In this document: piece after piece, positions 35,492 through 48,171 of the stretch
Layout: each line of letters opens with the position of its first letter
Position numbering within the stretch: position 1 is the stretch's first letter
Translations under genes and position numbers: made by a program
Source of the DNA: Colwellia sp. Arc7-D
GTDB taxonomy: Bacteria; Pseudomonadota; Gammaproteobacteria; Enterobacterales; Alteromonadaceae
Assembly: GCF_003061515.1 (NCBI RefSeq)
Contig: NZ_CP028924.1
Span: 372,001 to 436,000 of the forward strand
DNA: 64,000 nt
Reading direction: 5' to 3'
Notes under the pieces: generated by a model
What the model saw: only the letters and a program-made list of their open reading frames with translations
Told to the model about the DNA's origin: nothing
The model's database searches: none

Positions 35492-35515
35492 AAAAGCACC
35501 CTCGGGTGCTTTTTT
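35492..35515 (+). terminator. Intrinsic terminator of dusB-fis
   Basis: A ten-base-pair stem with AAAAGCACCC on one side and its complement on the other, loop of two to four bases, then a T run. A smaller hairpin (35472-35487) stands just before it. Confidence 0.88.
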
Positions 35516-35684
35516 GTTTTTAGAGATGTAAAAGTTATCCAGTTAGTCAACTTTAGCATCTAGGTCAGAGTAATAAAGCATAACAATGATAATGGATGTG
35601 TATTAGCGGGCTACACCGCGCTGCAGGCATCTATTATAGGTAAGACAACCATTTTATTTTAATTTATAGGTAATTAGAAAAACC

Positions 35685-37280
35685 ATGGATACACCACGCC
35701 CAATCAAACGTGCACTATTAAGTGTTTCAGACAAAACCGGTATTGTTGAATTTGCTCGCTCACTATCACAAAAAGGCGTCGACCTTTTATCTACAGGTGG
35801 TACCGCGAAGTTATTGGCTGAAAATGGCATTAAAGTAACAGAAGTATCTGAATACACAGGTCACCCAGAAATTATGGACGGCCGTGTTAAAACTTTGCAT
35901 CCAAAAGTTCATGGCGGCATTTTAGCACGTCGTGGTATTGACGAAGCAGTAATGACTGAAAATGACATTAATGCGATTGACCTTGTTGTCGTCAATCTTT
36001 ATCCATTTGCTAATGCTGTTGCTGATGAAAATTGCTCTTTAGAAAACGCGATTGAAAATATCGATATTGGTGGACCAACGATGGTTCGTGCTGCTGCTAA
36101 AAACCATAAAGATGTCACTATTGTCGTTAATGCTCATGATTACGACCGCGTTTTAGCTGAAATGACTGCTAACAATGGTTCATTGGTTTATCAAACACGC
36201 TTTGATTTAGCCATTGCTGCCTATGAACACACTGCAGCATACGACGGCATGATCGCTAACTACTTTGGTAAAATGTTACCAGCACATGGTAGTAATGAAA
36301 CCGTTAATTTAGAGAGTCAAAAATTCCCACGCACTTTTAATAGCCAGTTTATTAAAAAGCAAGATTTACGCTACGGTGAAAACTCACATCAAGATGCTGC
36401 ATTCTATGTAGAAGCGTCTCCTGAAGAAGCATCGGTTTCAACCGCGAAGCAACTTCAAGGTAAAGCATTATCCTATAATAATATTGCTGATACTGATGCT
36501 GCTCTAGAATGTGTTAAAGAGTTTGATGAGCCGGCTTGCGTTATTGTTAAACATGCAAACCCATGTGGTGTGGCTATTGGTGATGATATTTTAGCGGCTT
36601 ATGAAGGTGCTTATAAAACAGACCCAACGTCTGCTTTTGGTGGCATTATCGCTTTTAACCGTGAATTAGATGAAGAAACTGCACAAGCTATTGTTTCTCG
36701 CCAATTTGTTGAAGTTATTATAGCCCCTAGTATTTCTGATGCGGCGGCAAAAATTGTAGCCACTAAACCTAATTTACGTTTACTAGCTTGTGGCCAGTGG
36801 TCTTCGAAAACCACAGGTTTTGATTTTAAGCGTGTTAATGGTGGTTTATTAGTACAAGACACAGACCAAGGTAGTGTAACAAGTGATGAACTAACCGTTG
36901 TTACTAAACGTAAACCTACGTCTGAAGAAATGCGCGATTTACAGTTTTGTTGGAAAGTAGCGAAATATGTTAAATCTAACGCCATTGTCTACGTTAAAAA
37001 TAGCTCAACTATCGGTGTAGGTGCTGGTCAAATGAGCCGTGTATATTCTGCGAAAGTTGCTGGTATTAAAGCTGCGGACGAAAACTTAGAAGTGGCAGGT
37101 TCGGTAATGGCATCTGATGCATTCTTCCCATTTCGTGATGGTTTGGATGCTGCAGCTGAAGCCGGTATTACGGCGGTAATTCAGCCAGGTGGTTCAATGC
37201 GTGACAATGAAGTTATTGCTGCAGCAGACGAGCATAATATCGCAATGGTATTTACCGGTATGCGCCATTTTCGTCATTAA
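35685..37280 (+). CDS. purH: Bifunctional AICAR formyltransferase/IMP cyclohydrolase
   Basis: Catalyses the last two steps of IMP synthesis. The 531 residues carry an N-terminal MGS-like cyclohydrolase domain (about 1-200; [38 protein letters not shown]) and a C-terminal AICAR transformylase domain with the [13 protein letters not shown] motif and [12 protein letters not shown]. Length is as usual. purD follows after one unrelated gene, instead of directly as in E. coli. No purine-repressor palindrome was seen in the 220 bases upstream. Confidence 0.96.
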   Translation: MDTPRPIKRALLSVSDKTGIVEFARSLSQKGVDLLSTGGTAKLLAENGIKVTEVSEYTGHPEIMDGRVKTLHPKVHGGILARRGIDEAVMTENDINAIDLVVVNLYPFANAVADENCSLENAIENIDIGGPTMVRAAAKNHKDVTIVVNAHDYDRVLAEMTANNGSLVYQTRFDLAIAAYEHTAAYDGMIANYFGKMLPAHGSNETVNLESQKFPRTFNSQFIKKQDLRYGENSHQDAAFYVEASPEEASVSTAKQLQGKALSYNNIADTDAALECVKEFDEPACVIVKHANPCGVAIGDDILAAYEGAYKTDPTSAFGGIIAFNRELDEETAQAIVSRQFVEVIIAPSISDAAAKIVATKPNLRLLACGQWSSKTTGFDFKRVNGGLLVQDTDQGSVTSDELTVVTKRKPTSEEMRDLQFCWKVAKYVKSNAIVYVKNSSTIGVGAGQMSRVYSAKVAGIKAADENLEVAGSVMASDAFFPFRDGLDAAAEAGITAVIQPGGSMRDNEVIAAADEHNIAMVFTGMRHFRH

Positions 37281-37520
37281 TAAGTCTGAATGAGTAAACT
37301 ATGCTCAGGTAATCCTTTTATCTGGGTGTAGTTATTCAGCTATCATTTTTTCTAAATCGGTTGAAATTTGCCTGTTTGAAGTAAAATTAATATTTTGTGA
37401 CATGTAATTAAGTTTAAATGCTGCTTTTTGTCGATAAGATAAAACTTTCGGCACTGAACATCTGGTAGAAATCTGCTATAACTAGCTTCTATAAAAATTT
37501 ACTCGTTAATGGAAGATAAA

Positions 37521-38348
37521 ATGCATACAACAGCTCAAACGTTCAAAAAAGTTTTTACCGCGTCAATCGTGTCTGCAACTTTATTATGTTCAGGTTTCGT
37601 TGCCGCCCATCAAGATGCTCATCATCAAGGCCAACTTGAAAAAGCTATTGCGGGCGATCACCGTTCAGCAAAAAACAAAGCACGTGATGAATACCGTCAT
37701 CCAAAACAAACCTTAGAGTTTTTTGGTTTTAACCCAATGATGACTGTTGTTGAGATTACACCAGGCGGTGGTTGGTATACCGAAATTTTAGCGCCAGCCC
37801 TTAAAGGTAAAGGTAAACTTTATGGAGCACATTACCCAGATACTGGCGAAGATAACTATTACAGTAATTCACGTAAGCAATTAGTTAAAATGCTTGCGAG
37901 CAATGACGTTTTTAGTGAAGTTGAGTTAACAAACTTTATACCACGTCAAACAAGTGAACTTGCTCCTGCAGGTACTGCTGATATGGTATTAACATTTCGT
38001 AACCTACACAACTGGCGCGATGAAGGTGTCGAACAAGCGTTTAAAGATGCATACAAAGCGTTGAAAAAAGGTGGCATATTAGGTGTAGTAGAGCATCGTT
38101 TACCTGAAGGCGTTGACCCTAAAAAAGCAATCGGCTATGTTTCGCAAAGTAAAACGATTGAACAAGCAAAAGCGGCTGGCTTTACCCTTGCAGCAAGCAG
38201 TGAAATAAATGCTAACCCAAAAGATATGGCTGTTTATCCAAAAGGTGTTTGGACCTTACCGCCGGTATTACGTTTAGGCGATGAAGATAAAGCTAAATAT
38301 ATGGCGATTGGCGAAAGTGATCGCATGACATTAAAATTTGTAAAATAA
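37521..38348 (+). CDS. Exported methyltransferase-fold protein (COG4798 type)
   Basis: A protein of about 275 residues with a signal peptide (residues about 1-28, ends GFVAAHQ) followed by a class I methyltransferase-like domain: VVEITPGGGWYTEILAPAL in the SAM-motif position, ADMVLTFRNLHNW and GILGVVEHRLPEG. The ATG at 37521 is favoured over 37509 because GGAAG at 37511-37515 forms its ribosome site. SAM is not normally available in the periplasm, so either the fold has a different job or a ligand is imported. It lies between purH and purD. Confidence 0.8.
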   Translation: MHTTAQTFKKVFTASIVSATLLCSGFVAAHQDAHHQGQLEKAIAGDHRSAKNKARDEYRHPKQTLEFFGFNPMMTVVEITPGGGWYTEILAPALKGKGKLYGAHYPDTGEDNYYSNSRKQLVKMLASNDVFSEVELTNFIPRQTSELAPAGTADMVLTFRNLHNWRDEGVEQAFKDAYKALKKGGILGVVEHRLPEGVDPKKAIGYVSQSKTIEQAKAAGFTLAASSEINANPKDMAVYPKGVWTLPPVLRLGDEDKAKYMAIGESDRMTLKFVK

Positions 38349-38413
38349 TATTGAACCGCTATGGTCTGTTTTCAATAGGCTATAGCGATTTAACAAACTA
38401 GGAATGTAATTGA

Positions 38414-39700
38414 ATGAATGTTTTGGTCATTGGTAGTGGCGGTCGTGAGCATGCGTTAGCATGGAAAGCTGCACAATCATCTTCAGTAACAAAAGTGTTT
38501 GTTGCACCAGGTAATGCAGGTACGGCTACAGAAGCTAAATTAGAAAATATTGCGATCTCTGCTGGCGACATTCCAGCTTTAGTCAATTTTGCTAAAGATA
38601 ATAAAGTTGCTTTAACGATTGTTGGTCCTGAACAACCGCTAGTAGATGGCGTGGTTGATGCTTTTCAAGCTGAGGGTTTAATGATTTTTGGACCTAGTGC
38701 AAAAGCAGCGCAACTTGAAGGCTCGAAATCATTCACCAAAGATTTTTTAGCTAGAAACAATATTCCTACTGGTAGTTATCAAAACTTCACTGAAATTGAA
38801 CCTGCTCTGGCCTATGTTCGTGAACAAGGTGCTCCCATTGTTGTTAAAGCCGACGGTCTTGCTGCGGGTAAAGGTGTAATTGTAGCAATGACACTGGCAG
38901 AAGCAGAAGATGCAATTCAAGATATGCTCGCTGGAAATGCCTTTGGTGACGCAGGACATCGCGTAGTAATTGAAGAGTTTTTAGAAGGTGAAGAAGCTAG
39001 TTTTATAGTGATGGTTGACGGAAAGAATGTTTTAGCATTTGCGACCAGCCAAGATCATAAGCGTGCATACAATGGTGATCAAGGTCCAAATACTGGTGGC
39101 ATGGGCGCATATTCTCCTGCACCAGTTGTTACCCCAGAAATTCATCAACGTGCAATGAATGAAGTTATTATGCCAACGGTCGAAGGTATGGCTAGAGAAG
39201 GTGCGTCATATACCGGATTCTTATATGCAGGACTAATGATTGATACTGATGGCACACCAAAAGTGATTGAATACAATTGCCGATTTGGTGATCCAGAAAC
39301 TCAACCTATTATGATGCGTTTAAAATCTGATCTTGTTGAATTATGTATGATGGCTTGCCGTGGTGAATTAGACAAAGCAACGATTGATTTTGATCCACGT
39401 CCGGCAGTAGGCGTTGTAATGGCGGCAGCTAAATATCCAGCAAGTTATCCAAAAGGCGATATTATTTCGGGACTAGATACTAATAAAGCATCTGATCGAA
39501 AAATATTTCATGCCGGTACAGCTGAAAAAGATGGCGCCATAGTTACCGCAGGTGGTCGTGTGTTATGTGCAACTGCATTAGGTGCTAATGTTACTAAAGC
39601 GCAACAGGCAGCTTATGAATTATTACAGCAAATTTCATGGCAGGGTGTTGAATATCGAACTGATATTGCATACAGAGCGATTGAGCGAGAACAAAGCTAA
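38414..39700 (+). CDS. purD: Phosphoribosylamine-glycine ligase
   Basis: An ATP-grasp enzyme of 428 residues of purine synthesis, joining phosphoribosylamine and glycine. Typical segments are the N-terminal VIGSGGREHALAWK, KADGLAAGKGVIVA in the ATP-grasp domain and EYNCRFGDPETQPIM near the metal site. It starts 65 bases after the exported methyltransferase-like gene and may share its transcript. An intrinsic terminator follows. Confidence 0.96.
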   Translation: MNVLVIGSGGREHALAWKAAQSSSVTKVFVAPGNAGTATEAKLENIAISAGDIPALVNFAKDNKVALTIVGPEQPLVDGVVDAFQAEGLMIFGPSAKAAQLEGSKSFTKDFLARNNIPTGSYQNFTEIEPALAYVREQGAPIVVKADGLAAGKGVIVAMTLAEAEDAIQDMLAGNAFGDAGHRVVIEEFLEGEEASFIVMVDGKNVLAFATSQDHKRAYNGDQGPNTGGMGAYSPAPVVTPEIHQRAMNEVIMPTVEGMAREGASYTGFLYAGLMIDTDGTPKVIEYNCRFGDPETQPIMMRLKSDLVELCMMACRGELDKATIDFDPRPAVGVVMAAAKYPASYPKGDIISGLDTNKASDRKIFHAGTAEKDGAIVTAGGRVLCATALGANVTKAQQAAYELLQQISWQGVEYRTDIAYRAIEREQS

Positions 39701-39724
39701 TATAATCACTTAATAGCAGACAAT

Positions 39725-39752
39725 AAAAAGCCCAGTAATTACTGGGCTTTTT
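39725..39752. terminator. Bidirectional intrinsic terminator
   Basis: A perfect 14-bp palindromic stem (AAAAAGCCCAGTAA and complement) with A-run and T-run flanks, between the convergent purD and repeat-protein genes. Confidence 0.88.
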
Positions 39753-39783
39753 CGTATTACAAACTTATTGTAAAGATATCAGC

Positions 39784-40527
39784 TTAATGCTTTAAATTAG
39801 CCAAGGTATCTTTATTGGCACCGCCAGCAATTGCAGCTGCAATGGCTGAGTCTTTATCAAAGCCAGAATCTATAGCTGCATTTACTATACCTTCGTATTG
39901 GTTATCTTTACTTTGAGTAATCGCTGTTTTAACTACCGTGTCAGCCTGATTAGGGAATATAGCTAAAATATCCTTAACTATATTACTGGCTTGTTCAGGT
40001 ATCGCAGTAATAGCTGCGGTGAGTATATTCAACATTTTACTAGGATAACTAGATGCTGTGTTATTGACGATGTTACTCGTATCGTAAGGCTCGGTTCGTA
40101 TGGCGATTCGAACAATGTTTTCAATTTCACTAGGATTAAACTTTACAGCAGTATTAACTATCTCTTGAGCATATGCCGGTTCAGCTTTTATCGCTATTTC
40201 AACTAGTTCACTGCTTGGAGCAACTTTAGCTTTAATTGAATTAGCAATTACATCACAAGCCAAAACGGGTTGGGCTGATAACGCTCCTAACATAATTTGA
40301 CGATACTCTTCAGGGTAGCGCTTAAAAGCAACTGCCATAACGGTATCTACTTTTTCAGGGTAACGTGAAAGTATAGAATGTACACTGCTTTGAATTGTTC
40401 TATGTTTCTTTACTTGTTGGTTTAATATCTTAGCTATTAAACGTTCCTGTTTATACTCAGCAATATCCTTTGCCATAACTGTACTACTAATGCCAGCAAG
40501 CATTAACAAGATGATTAATTTTTTCAT
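39784..40527 (-). CDS. Exported protein made of 15-residue helical repeats
   Basis: A protein of 247 residues with a signal peptide (about 1-19, ends STVMA). From residue 57 to 206 it consists of ten consecutive 15-residue units, most beginning with Pro and following a pattern like P-x5-I-V-x2-A-I-x3, for example PSEIENIVRIAIRTE and PEQASNIVKDILAIF. One or two diverged units flank the block (42-56 and 207-222). Each unit would form one short helix and a turn, giving a small alpha-solenoid. The family is not recognised. It is convergent with purD, and an rRNA operon lies upstream of it. Confidence 0.75.
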   Translation of the reverse strand: MKKLIILLMLAGISSTVMAKDIAEYKQERLIAKILNQQVKKHRTIQSSVHSILSRYPEKVDTVMAVAFKRYPEEYRQIMLGALSAQPVLACDVIANSIKAKVAPSSELVEIAIKAEPAYAQEIVNTAVKFNPSEIENIVRIAIRTEPYDTSNIVNNTASSYPSKMLNILTAAITAIPEQASNIVKDILAIFPNQADTVVKTAITQSKDNQYEGIVNAAIDSGFDKDSAIAAAIAGGANKDTLANLKH

Positions 40528-40773
40528 TTGTTATGCTCTCTGAACAAACACTAAGGAAAGTTCCTGTATGTTTGTATTATTATTCTTATGTTTAAAACAA
40601 TATAGAGTATAAATTACTATATATCTCCTGTTTATTTGTACATAAGAACAAATACTTTAAATAAACTGCTAGCCAAACTTGGCCAACTTCATACTAATTA
40701 GTCTGTAAACTAGGCTATTAGTTCAATAAAAAAGCAAACAAACGCATTTTCGAAATTAAATGCACTTTAGGTG

Positions 40774-40801
40774 TTGACGTGAGGTCAAAAATCTCTAAAA
40801 T
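40774..40801 (+). promoter_or_regulatory. rRNA operon promoter, upstream copy
   Basis: TTGACG, 16-base spacer, TAAAAT, then GCGCTCC as discriminator. The 16-bp spacer and GC discriminator are those of growth-rate-controlled rRNA promoters. Confidence 0.6.
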
Positions 40802-40942
40802 GCGCTCCAGTTCCAAGGGGTCACCCCAACGAACTGTTTTAATAAGTTATCTAGCGCGGTTTAGGCTGAATTGGTTAACTTAACGTTTTAAAGAAAGGTT
40901 TTGAAAGTTTTAAAAACTTTTAAAATAAATTCAAATAAAACG

Positions 40943-40970
40943 TTGACATTAAAACTGAGTTGCGTAGAAT
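40943..40970 (+). promoter_or_regulatory. rRNA operon promoter, downstream copy
   Basis: Consensus TTGACA, 16-base spacer, TAGAAT, then GCGCATC. It is preceded by about 40 bases of A/T tracts able to act as an UP element. Confidence 0.75.
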
Positions 40971-41061
40971 GCGCATCTCGCTTCAGGCAAGGCCTGCAGC
41001 AACGAAGCAAAGCGAATGAGATTTTGTTTCGGTTAGTTTTTTACTTCGAGTATCAACTAAC

Positions 41062-41073
41062 GTTCTTTAACAA
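41062..41073 (+). promoter_or_regulatory. boxA-like antitermination signal, 16S leader
   Basis: GTTCTTTAACAA, close to the boxA core (TGCTCTTTAACA) that recruits the Nus antitermination complex. A second copy precedes the 23S gene at 43264-43275. Confidence 0.7.
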
Positions 41074-41104
41074 TTAGTTATCATGCAATTTGTGTGGGCA
41101 CTCA
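41072..41104 (+). other. 16S processing stem, 5' arm
   Basis: Pairs over about 31 bases with 42911-42941 downstream of the 16S gene, with a few mismatches. This long stem is the expected RNase III substrate releasing pre-16S rRNA. Confidence 0.7.
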
Positions 41105-41328
41105 CATTAACGTTGATTTTACATAGTTACCCTCGGGTAACAAAAAAACAGCTTAATATGATGTCACACAAAAAATAAGTATCATTTAGACTTTCGAGTT
41201 TAAATATACGTTTTATGTAGTTACTTTCTTCTTTAGTCGGATAGAAAGTAACACGACAGAATTCATTGAGCAGATGTCTTTTCTTGGTTAACTTCGGTTA
41301 GTTAAGGTGAGCATCACAAACGATTTTT

Positions 41329-42871
<1,543 letters not shown>

Positions 42872-42974
42872 TCTTGAAGTAAAGCAGCTTAATGGAAACC
42901 TCGGTTTCAGAGTGTCTACACAAATTACATGATAACAAATTAGAAGAAGAAAACGTAAAACCCTAGCATAATAA

Positions 42975-43050
42975 GGGGCTATAGCTCAGCTGGGAGAGCG
43001 CCTGCCTTGCACGCAGGAGGTCAGCAGTTCGATCCTGCTTAGCTCCACCA
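42975..43050 (+). tRNA. tRNA-Ala (TGC)
   Basis: 76 bases with encoded CCA end. The anticodon loop reads CTTGCAC, giving anticodon TGC. Acceptor stem GGGGCTA pairs with TAGCTCC with a wobble pair. It lies first in the 16S-23S spacer. Confidence 0.96.
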
Positions 43051-43083
43051 CTTATTATGTAGTATCGATTTTTGATGCGATGC

Positions 43084-43160
<77 letters not shown>

Positions 43161-43568
43161 ATTCTTCTTCATAAAGAAAGAGACCAAACTTAAACTATCT
43201 CAAGTTGATAAGTTAAGTTTGGTTTTTTAAACCAAGATTTATACCGAATGCGCGTATGAATTTAGTTCTTTAACAATCTGGAAAGCTGATATAAATACCG
43301 GTATTTATATGACAAACACGGTGTCGCGCTGTTGTTTGTAAATTATAAATACCAAGCTGTTATTAACGGGAATATCGCCTGTTAATGATGGTGATTACGG
43401 TTCCTCCTCGGAAACGTAATCAACCCGGTAGTAAATTTACTTTTACGAGTTAAATTTATTACCACTCTTATTCAAGACACACTTTGTGTGCGTGAAAATG
43501 TCAGACTTTACAATTGAGCGGGTTTTGTCACCTGCTTGTACCAAATAGGAAACTACTTGGGGTTGTAT
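43161..43568 (+). other. tRNA-Ile to 23S spacer
   Basis: About 400 bases without genes. It holds a terminator-like hairpin (43183-43229), a boxA-like motif (43264-43275) and, at its end, the 5' arm of the 23S processing stem (about 43555-43575), which pairs with 46451-46472. Confidence 0.6.
43264..43275 (+). promoter_or_regulatory. boxA-like antitermination signal, 23S leader
   Basis: AGTTCTTTAACAA, the same core as the copy in the 16S leader, about 290 bases before the 23S gene and 40 bases after a terminator-like hairpin. Confidence 0.65.
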
Positions 43569-46459
<2,891 letters not shown>

Positions 46460-46661
46460 ACAACACCCAAGTGGTTTTGTTGTATGAAGTTTGACAAAAG
46501 TGTAGGAATACACGCATCACGCATGACAATTGTGTGAATAAGAGAAGCGTCGTTCTTTGGCATCCATGCCAACACGACATTAGTGCATCCGTGCACGTCA
46601 AAACGTATTTATTATCATTGAGACACGTCTTAATGAACAGCTTTCAAGATTGTACCCTTTT

Positions 46662-46780
46662 TGTCTAGCGACAATAGCGACATGGCCCCACCTGATCCCA
46701 TTCCGAACTCAGAAGTGAAACGTGTTAGCGCCGATGGTAGTGTGGGAGTTCCCATGTGAGAGTAGGACATTGCTAGGCTT
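46662..46780 (+). rRNA. rrf: 5S ribosomal RNA, copy 1
   Basis: About 119 bases with the conserved CCGAACTCAGAAGTGAAA segment. The terminal helix pairs TGTCTAGC with GCTAGGC. It is followed by its own terminator and then by a second 5S gene. Confidence 0.95.
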
Positions 46781-46790
46781 CTATTTAGAG

Positions 46791-46819
46791 AAACCCGTAG
46801 CTGACGCTACGGGTTTTTT
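46791..46819 (+). terminator. Intrinsic terminator between the 5S genes
   Basis: AAACCCGTAG, a six-base loop, the complementary arm and six T. It lies 10 bases after the first 5S. Confidence 0.85.
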
Positions 46820-46874
46820 GTCTAAAACCTTATGACTTAGCTAATTTTTAAGTTAATTAATTCATAAAGTTTTT

Positions 46875-46993
46875 TGTCTGATGACAATAGCGACATGGTC
46901 CCACCTGATCCCATTCCGAACTCAGAAGTGAAACGTGTTAGCGCCGATGGTAGTGTGGGAGTTCCCATGTGAGAGTAGGACATTATCAGGCTC
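46875..46993 (+). rRNA. rrf: 5S ribosomal RNA, copy 2
   Basis: About 119 bases, almost identical to copy 1 inside. The terminal helix instead pairs TGTCTGAT with ATCAGGC, a compensatory change. One other difference is seen (GGTCCC for GGCCCC). Confidence 0.95.
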
Positions 46994-47002
46994 CTATTTA
47001 AG

Positions 47003-47031
47003 AAGCCCGATTCGAAAGAGTCGGGCTTTTT
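47003..47031 (+). terminator. Intrinsic terminator of the rRNA operon
   Basis: AAGCCCGA pairs with TCGGGCTT across a ten-base loop, followed by T5, 10 bases after the second 5S. Confidence 0.85.
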
Positions 47032-47166
47032 GCTGTTTATGCGTTTTTATTTATCGTATCCTAACAACAGCGACTGTAGTAAAACCAATTGTTCATCTTT
47101 TAGCCTTTTGATTACACTGTTAGTCAATATTCCAATAATATTTCTTCCTTAAGGTAGGTAACTTTT

Positions 47167-48144
47167 ATGTCATGGCAACCCACTATGGATTGGCACCATG
47201 CTAAGCAACGTTCGCAGGTGCTATCTTTAATCAGGTTATTTTTTTCAGAACGTGATGTTATTGAAGTCGATACCCCACTTTTATCAAGTTCATCAGTAAC
47301 TGATCCACACCTAGATGCCTTTGTTACTCACTTTAATTACTCAGCAGAAAGTCACTGTAGTGAGTCAACAGTCTTATATGCTCAAACCTCGCCAGAATTT
47401 GCAATGAAACGTCTGTTAGCAAGTGGCTATCGATGTTGTTATCAAATATGTAAAGCATTTCGTCATGAACAGCAAGGAAGGTACCATAATCCTGAGTTTA
47501 CTATGTTGGAATGGTATCGATTAGGTTTTAACCATTTTGACCTGATGGATGAGGTTGAAGAACTCATGCAGTTAATTCTTAAGTGCGATAAAATTGAAAG
47601 AATTAGCTATCAAGCGCTATTTATTAATAAAGTTAACCTTGATCCATTAAATACTAATATTAAAGAACTGATAGGTGTTATTACACAGTTTGATAAACTA
47701 AGTGATTGGTTACAGGAAGAAGAGTCTGTTGATACCTTACTACAGTTTATTATGGCAGAATTAATAGAGCCTGATATTGGCAAGGACACGCCATGTTTTG
47801 TGTATGACTTTCCCGCTAGCCAAGCCTCATTAGCAAAAATATCGAGTAAAGATATACGCGTAGCTGAGCGATTTGAATGTTATTACAAGGGGGTAGAACT
47901 CGCTAATGGTTTTAATGAATTAACGAATGTAGAGCAACAAAAACTACGATTTATGCAAGACAACGACCTTAGAAAACAATTAGGTAAGCCTACTCTTGAG
48001 ATAGATGAAAATTTTATTGCTGCGCTCGAACAGGGTTTACCTGCATGTGCCGGTGTAGCACTTGGCATTGACAGATTGGTTATGATTGCATTATCAGTAA
48101 ACAAGATTGATGATGTTATAACTTTTCCGTTATCCAATGCCTAA
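47167..48144 (+). CDS. epmA: Elongation factor P lysine ligase EpmA
   Basis: A truncated class II lysyl-tRNA synthetase of 325 residues that attaches beta-lysine to elongation factor P instead of charging tRNA. It lacks the N-terminal anticodon-binding domain. Class II motifs are seen: CKAFRHEQQGRYHNPEFTML (motif 2) and GVALGIDRLVMIAL (motif 3). The ATG at 47167 follows an AAGGTAGG. It stands alone between the rRNA operon and the convergent ntrC gene. Length is the same as the E. coli protein. Confidence 0.93.
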   Translation: MSWQPTMDWHHAKQRSQVLSLIRLFFSERDVIEVDTPLLSSSSVTDPHLDAFVTHFNYSAESHCSESTVLYAQTSPEFAMKRLLASGYRCCYQICKAFRHEQQGRYHNPEFTMLEWYRLGFNHFDLMDEVEELMQLILKCDKIERISYQALFINKVNLDPLNTNIKELIGVITQFDKLSDWLQEEESVDTLLQFIMAELIEPDIGKDTPCFVYDFPASQASLAKISSKDIRVAERFECYYKGVELANGFNELTNVEQQKLRFMQDNDLRKQLGKPTLEIDENFIAALEQGLPACAGVALGIDRLVMIALSVNKIDDVITFPLSNA

Positions 48145-48171
48145 GATACAAATTGCCGCCAGATTTATAAA

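Larger units (their letters stand above)
40528..41328. other. rRNA operon promoter and leader region
   Basis: About 800 bases without protein genes. It contains two rRNA-type promoters (40774-40801 and 40943-40970), an A+T-rich run just before the second that suits an UP element, a boxA-like antitermination signal (41062-41073) and the 5' arm of the 16S processing stem (41072-41104). The first 240 bases should hold the promoter of the repeat-protein gene. Confidence 0.7.

Noticed and set aside
46662..46993. Second 5S gene as an assembly duplicate
   Set aside because: The copies differ by compensatory changes and have different flanks, so both are real.
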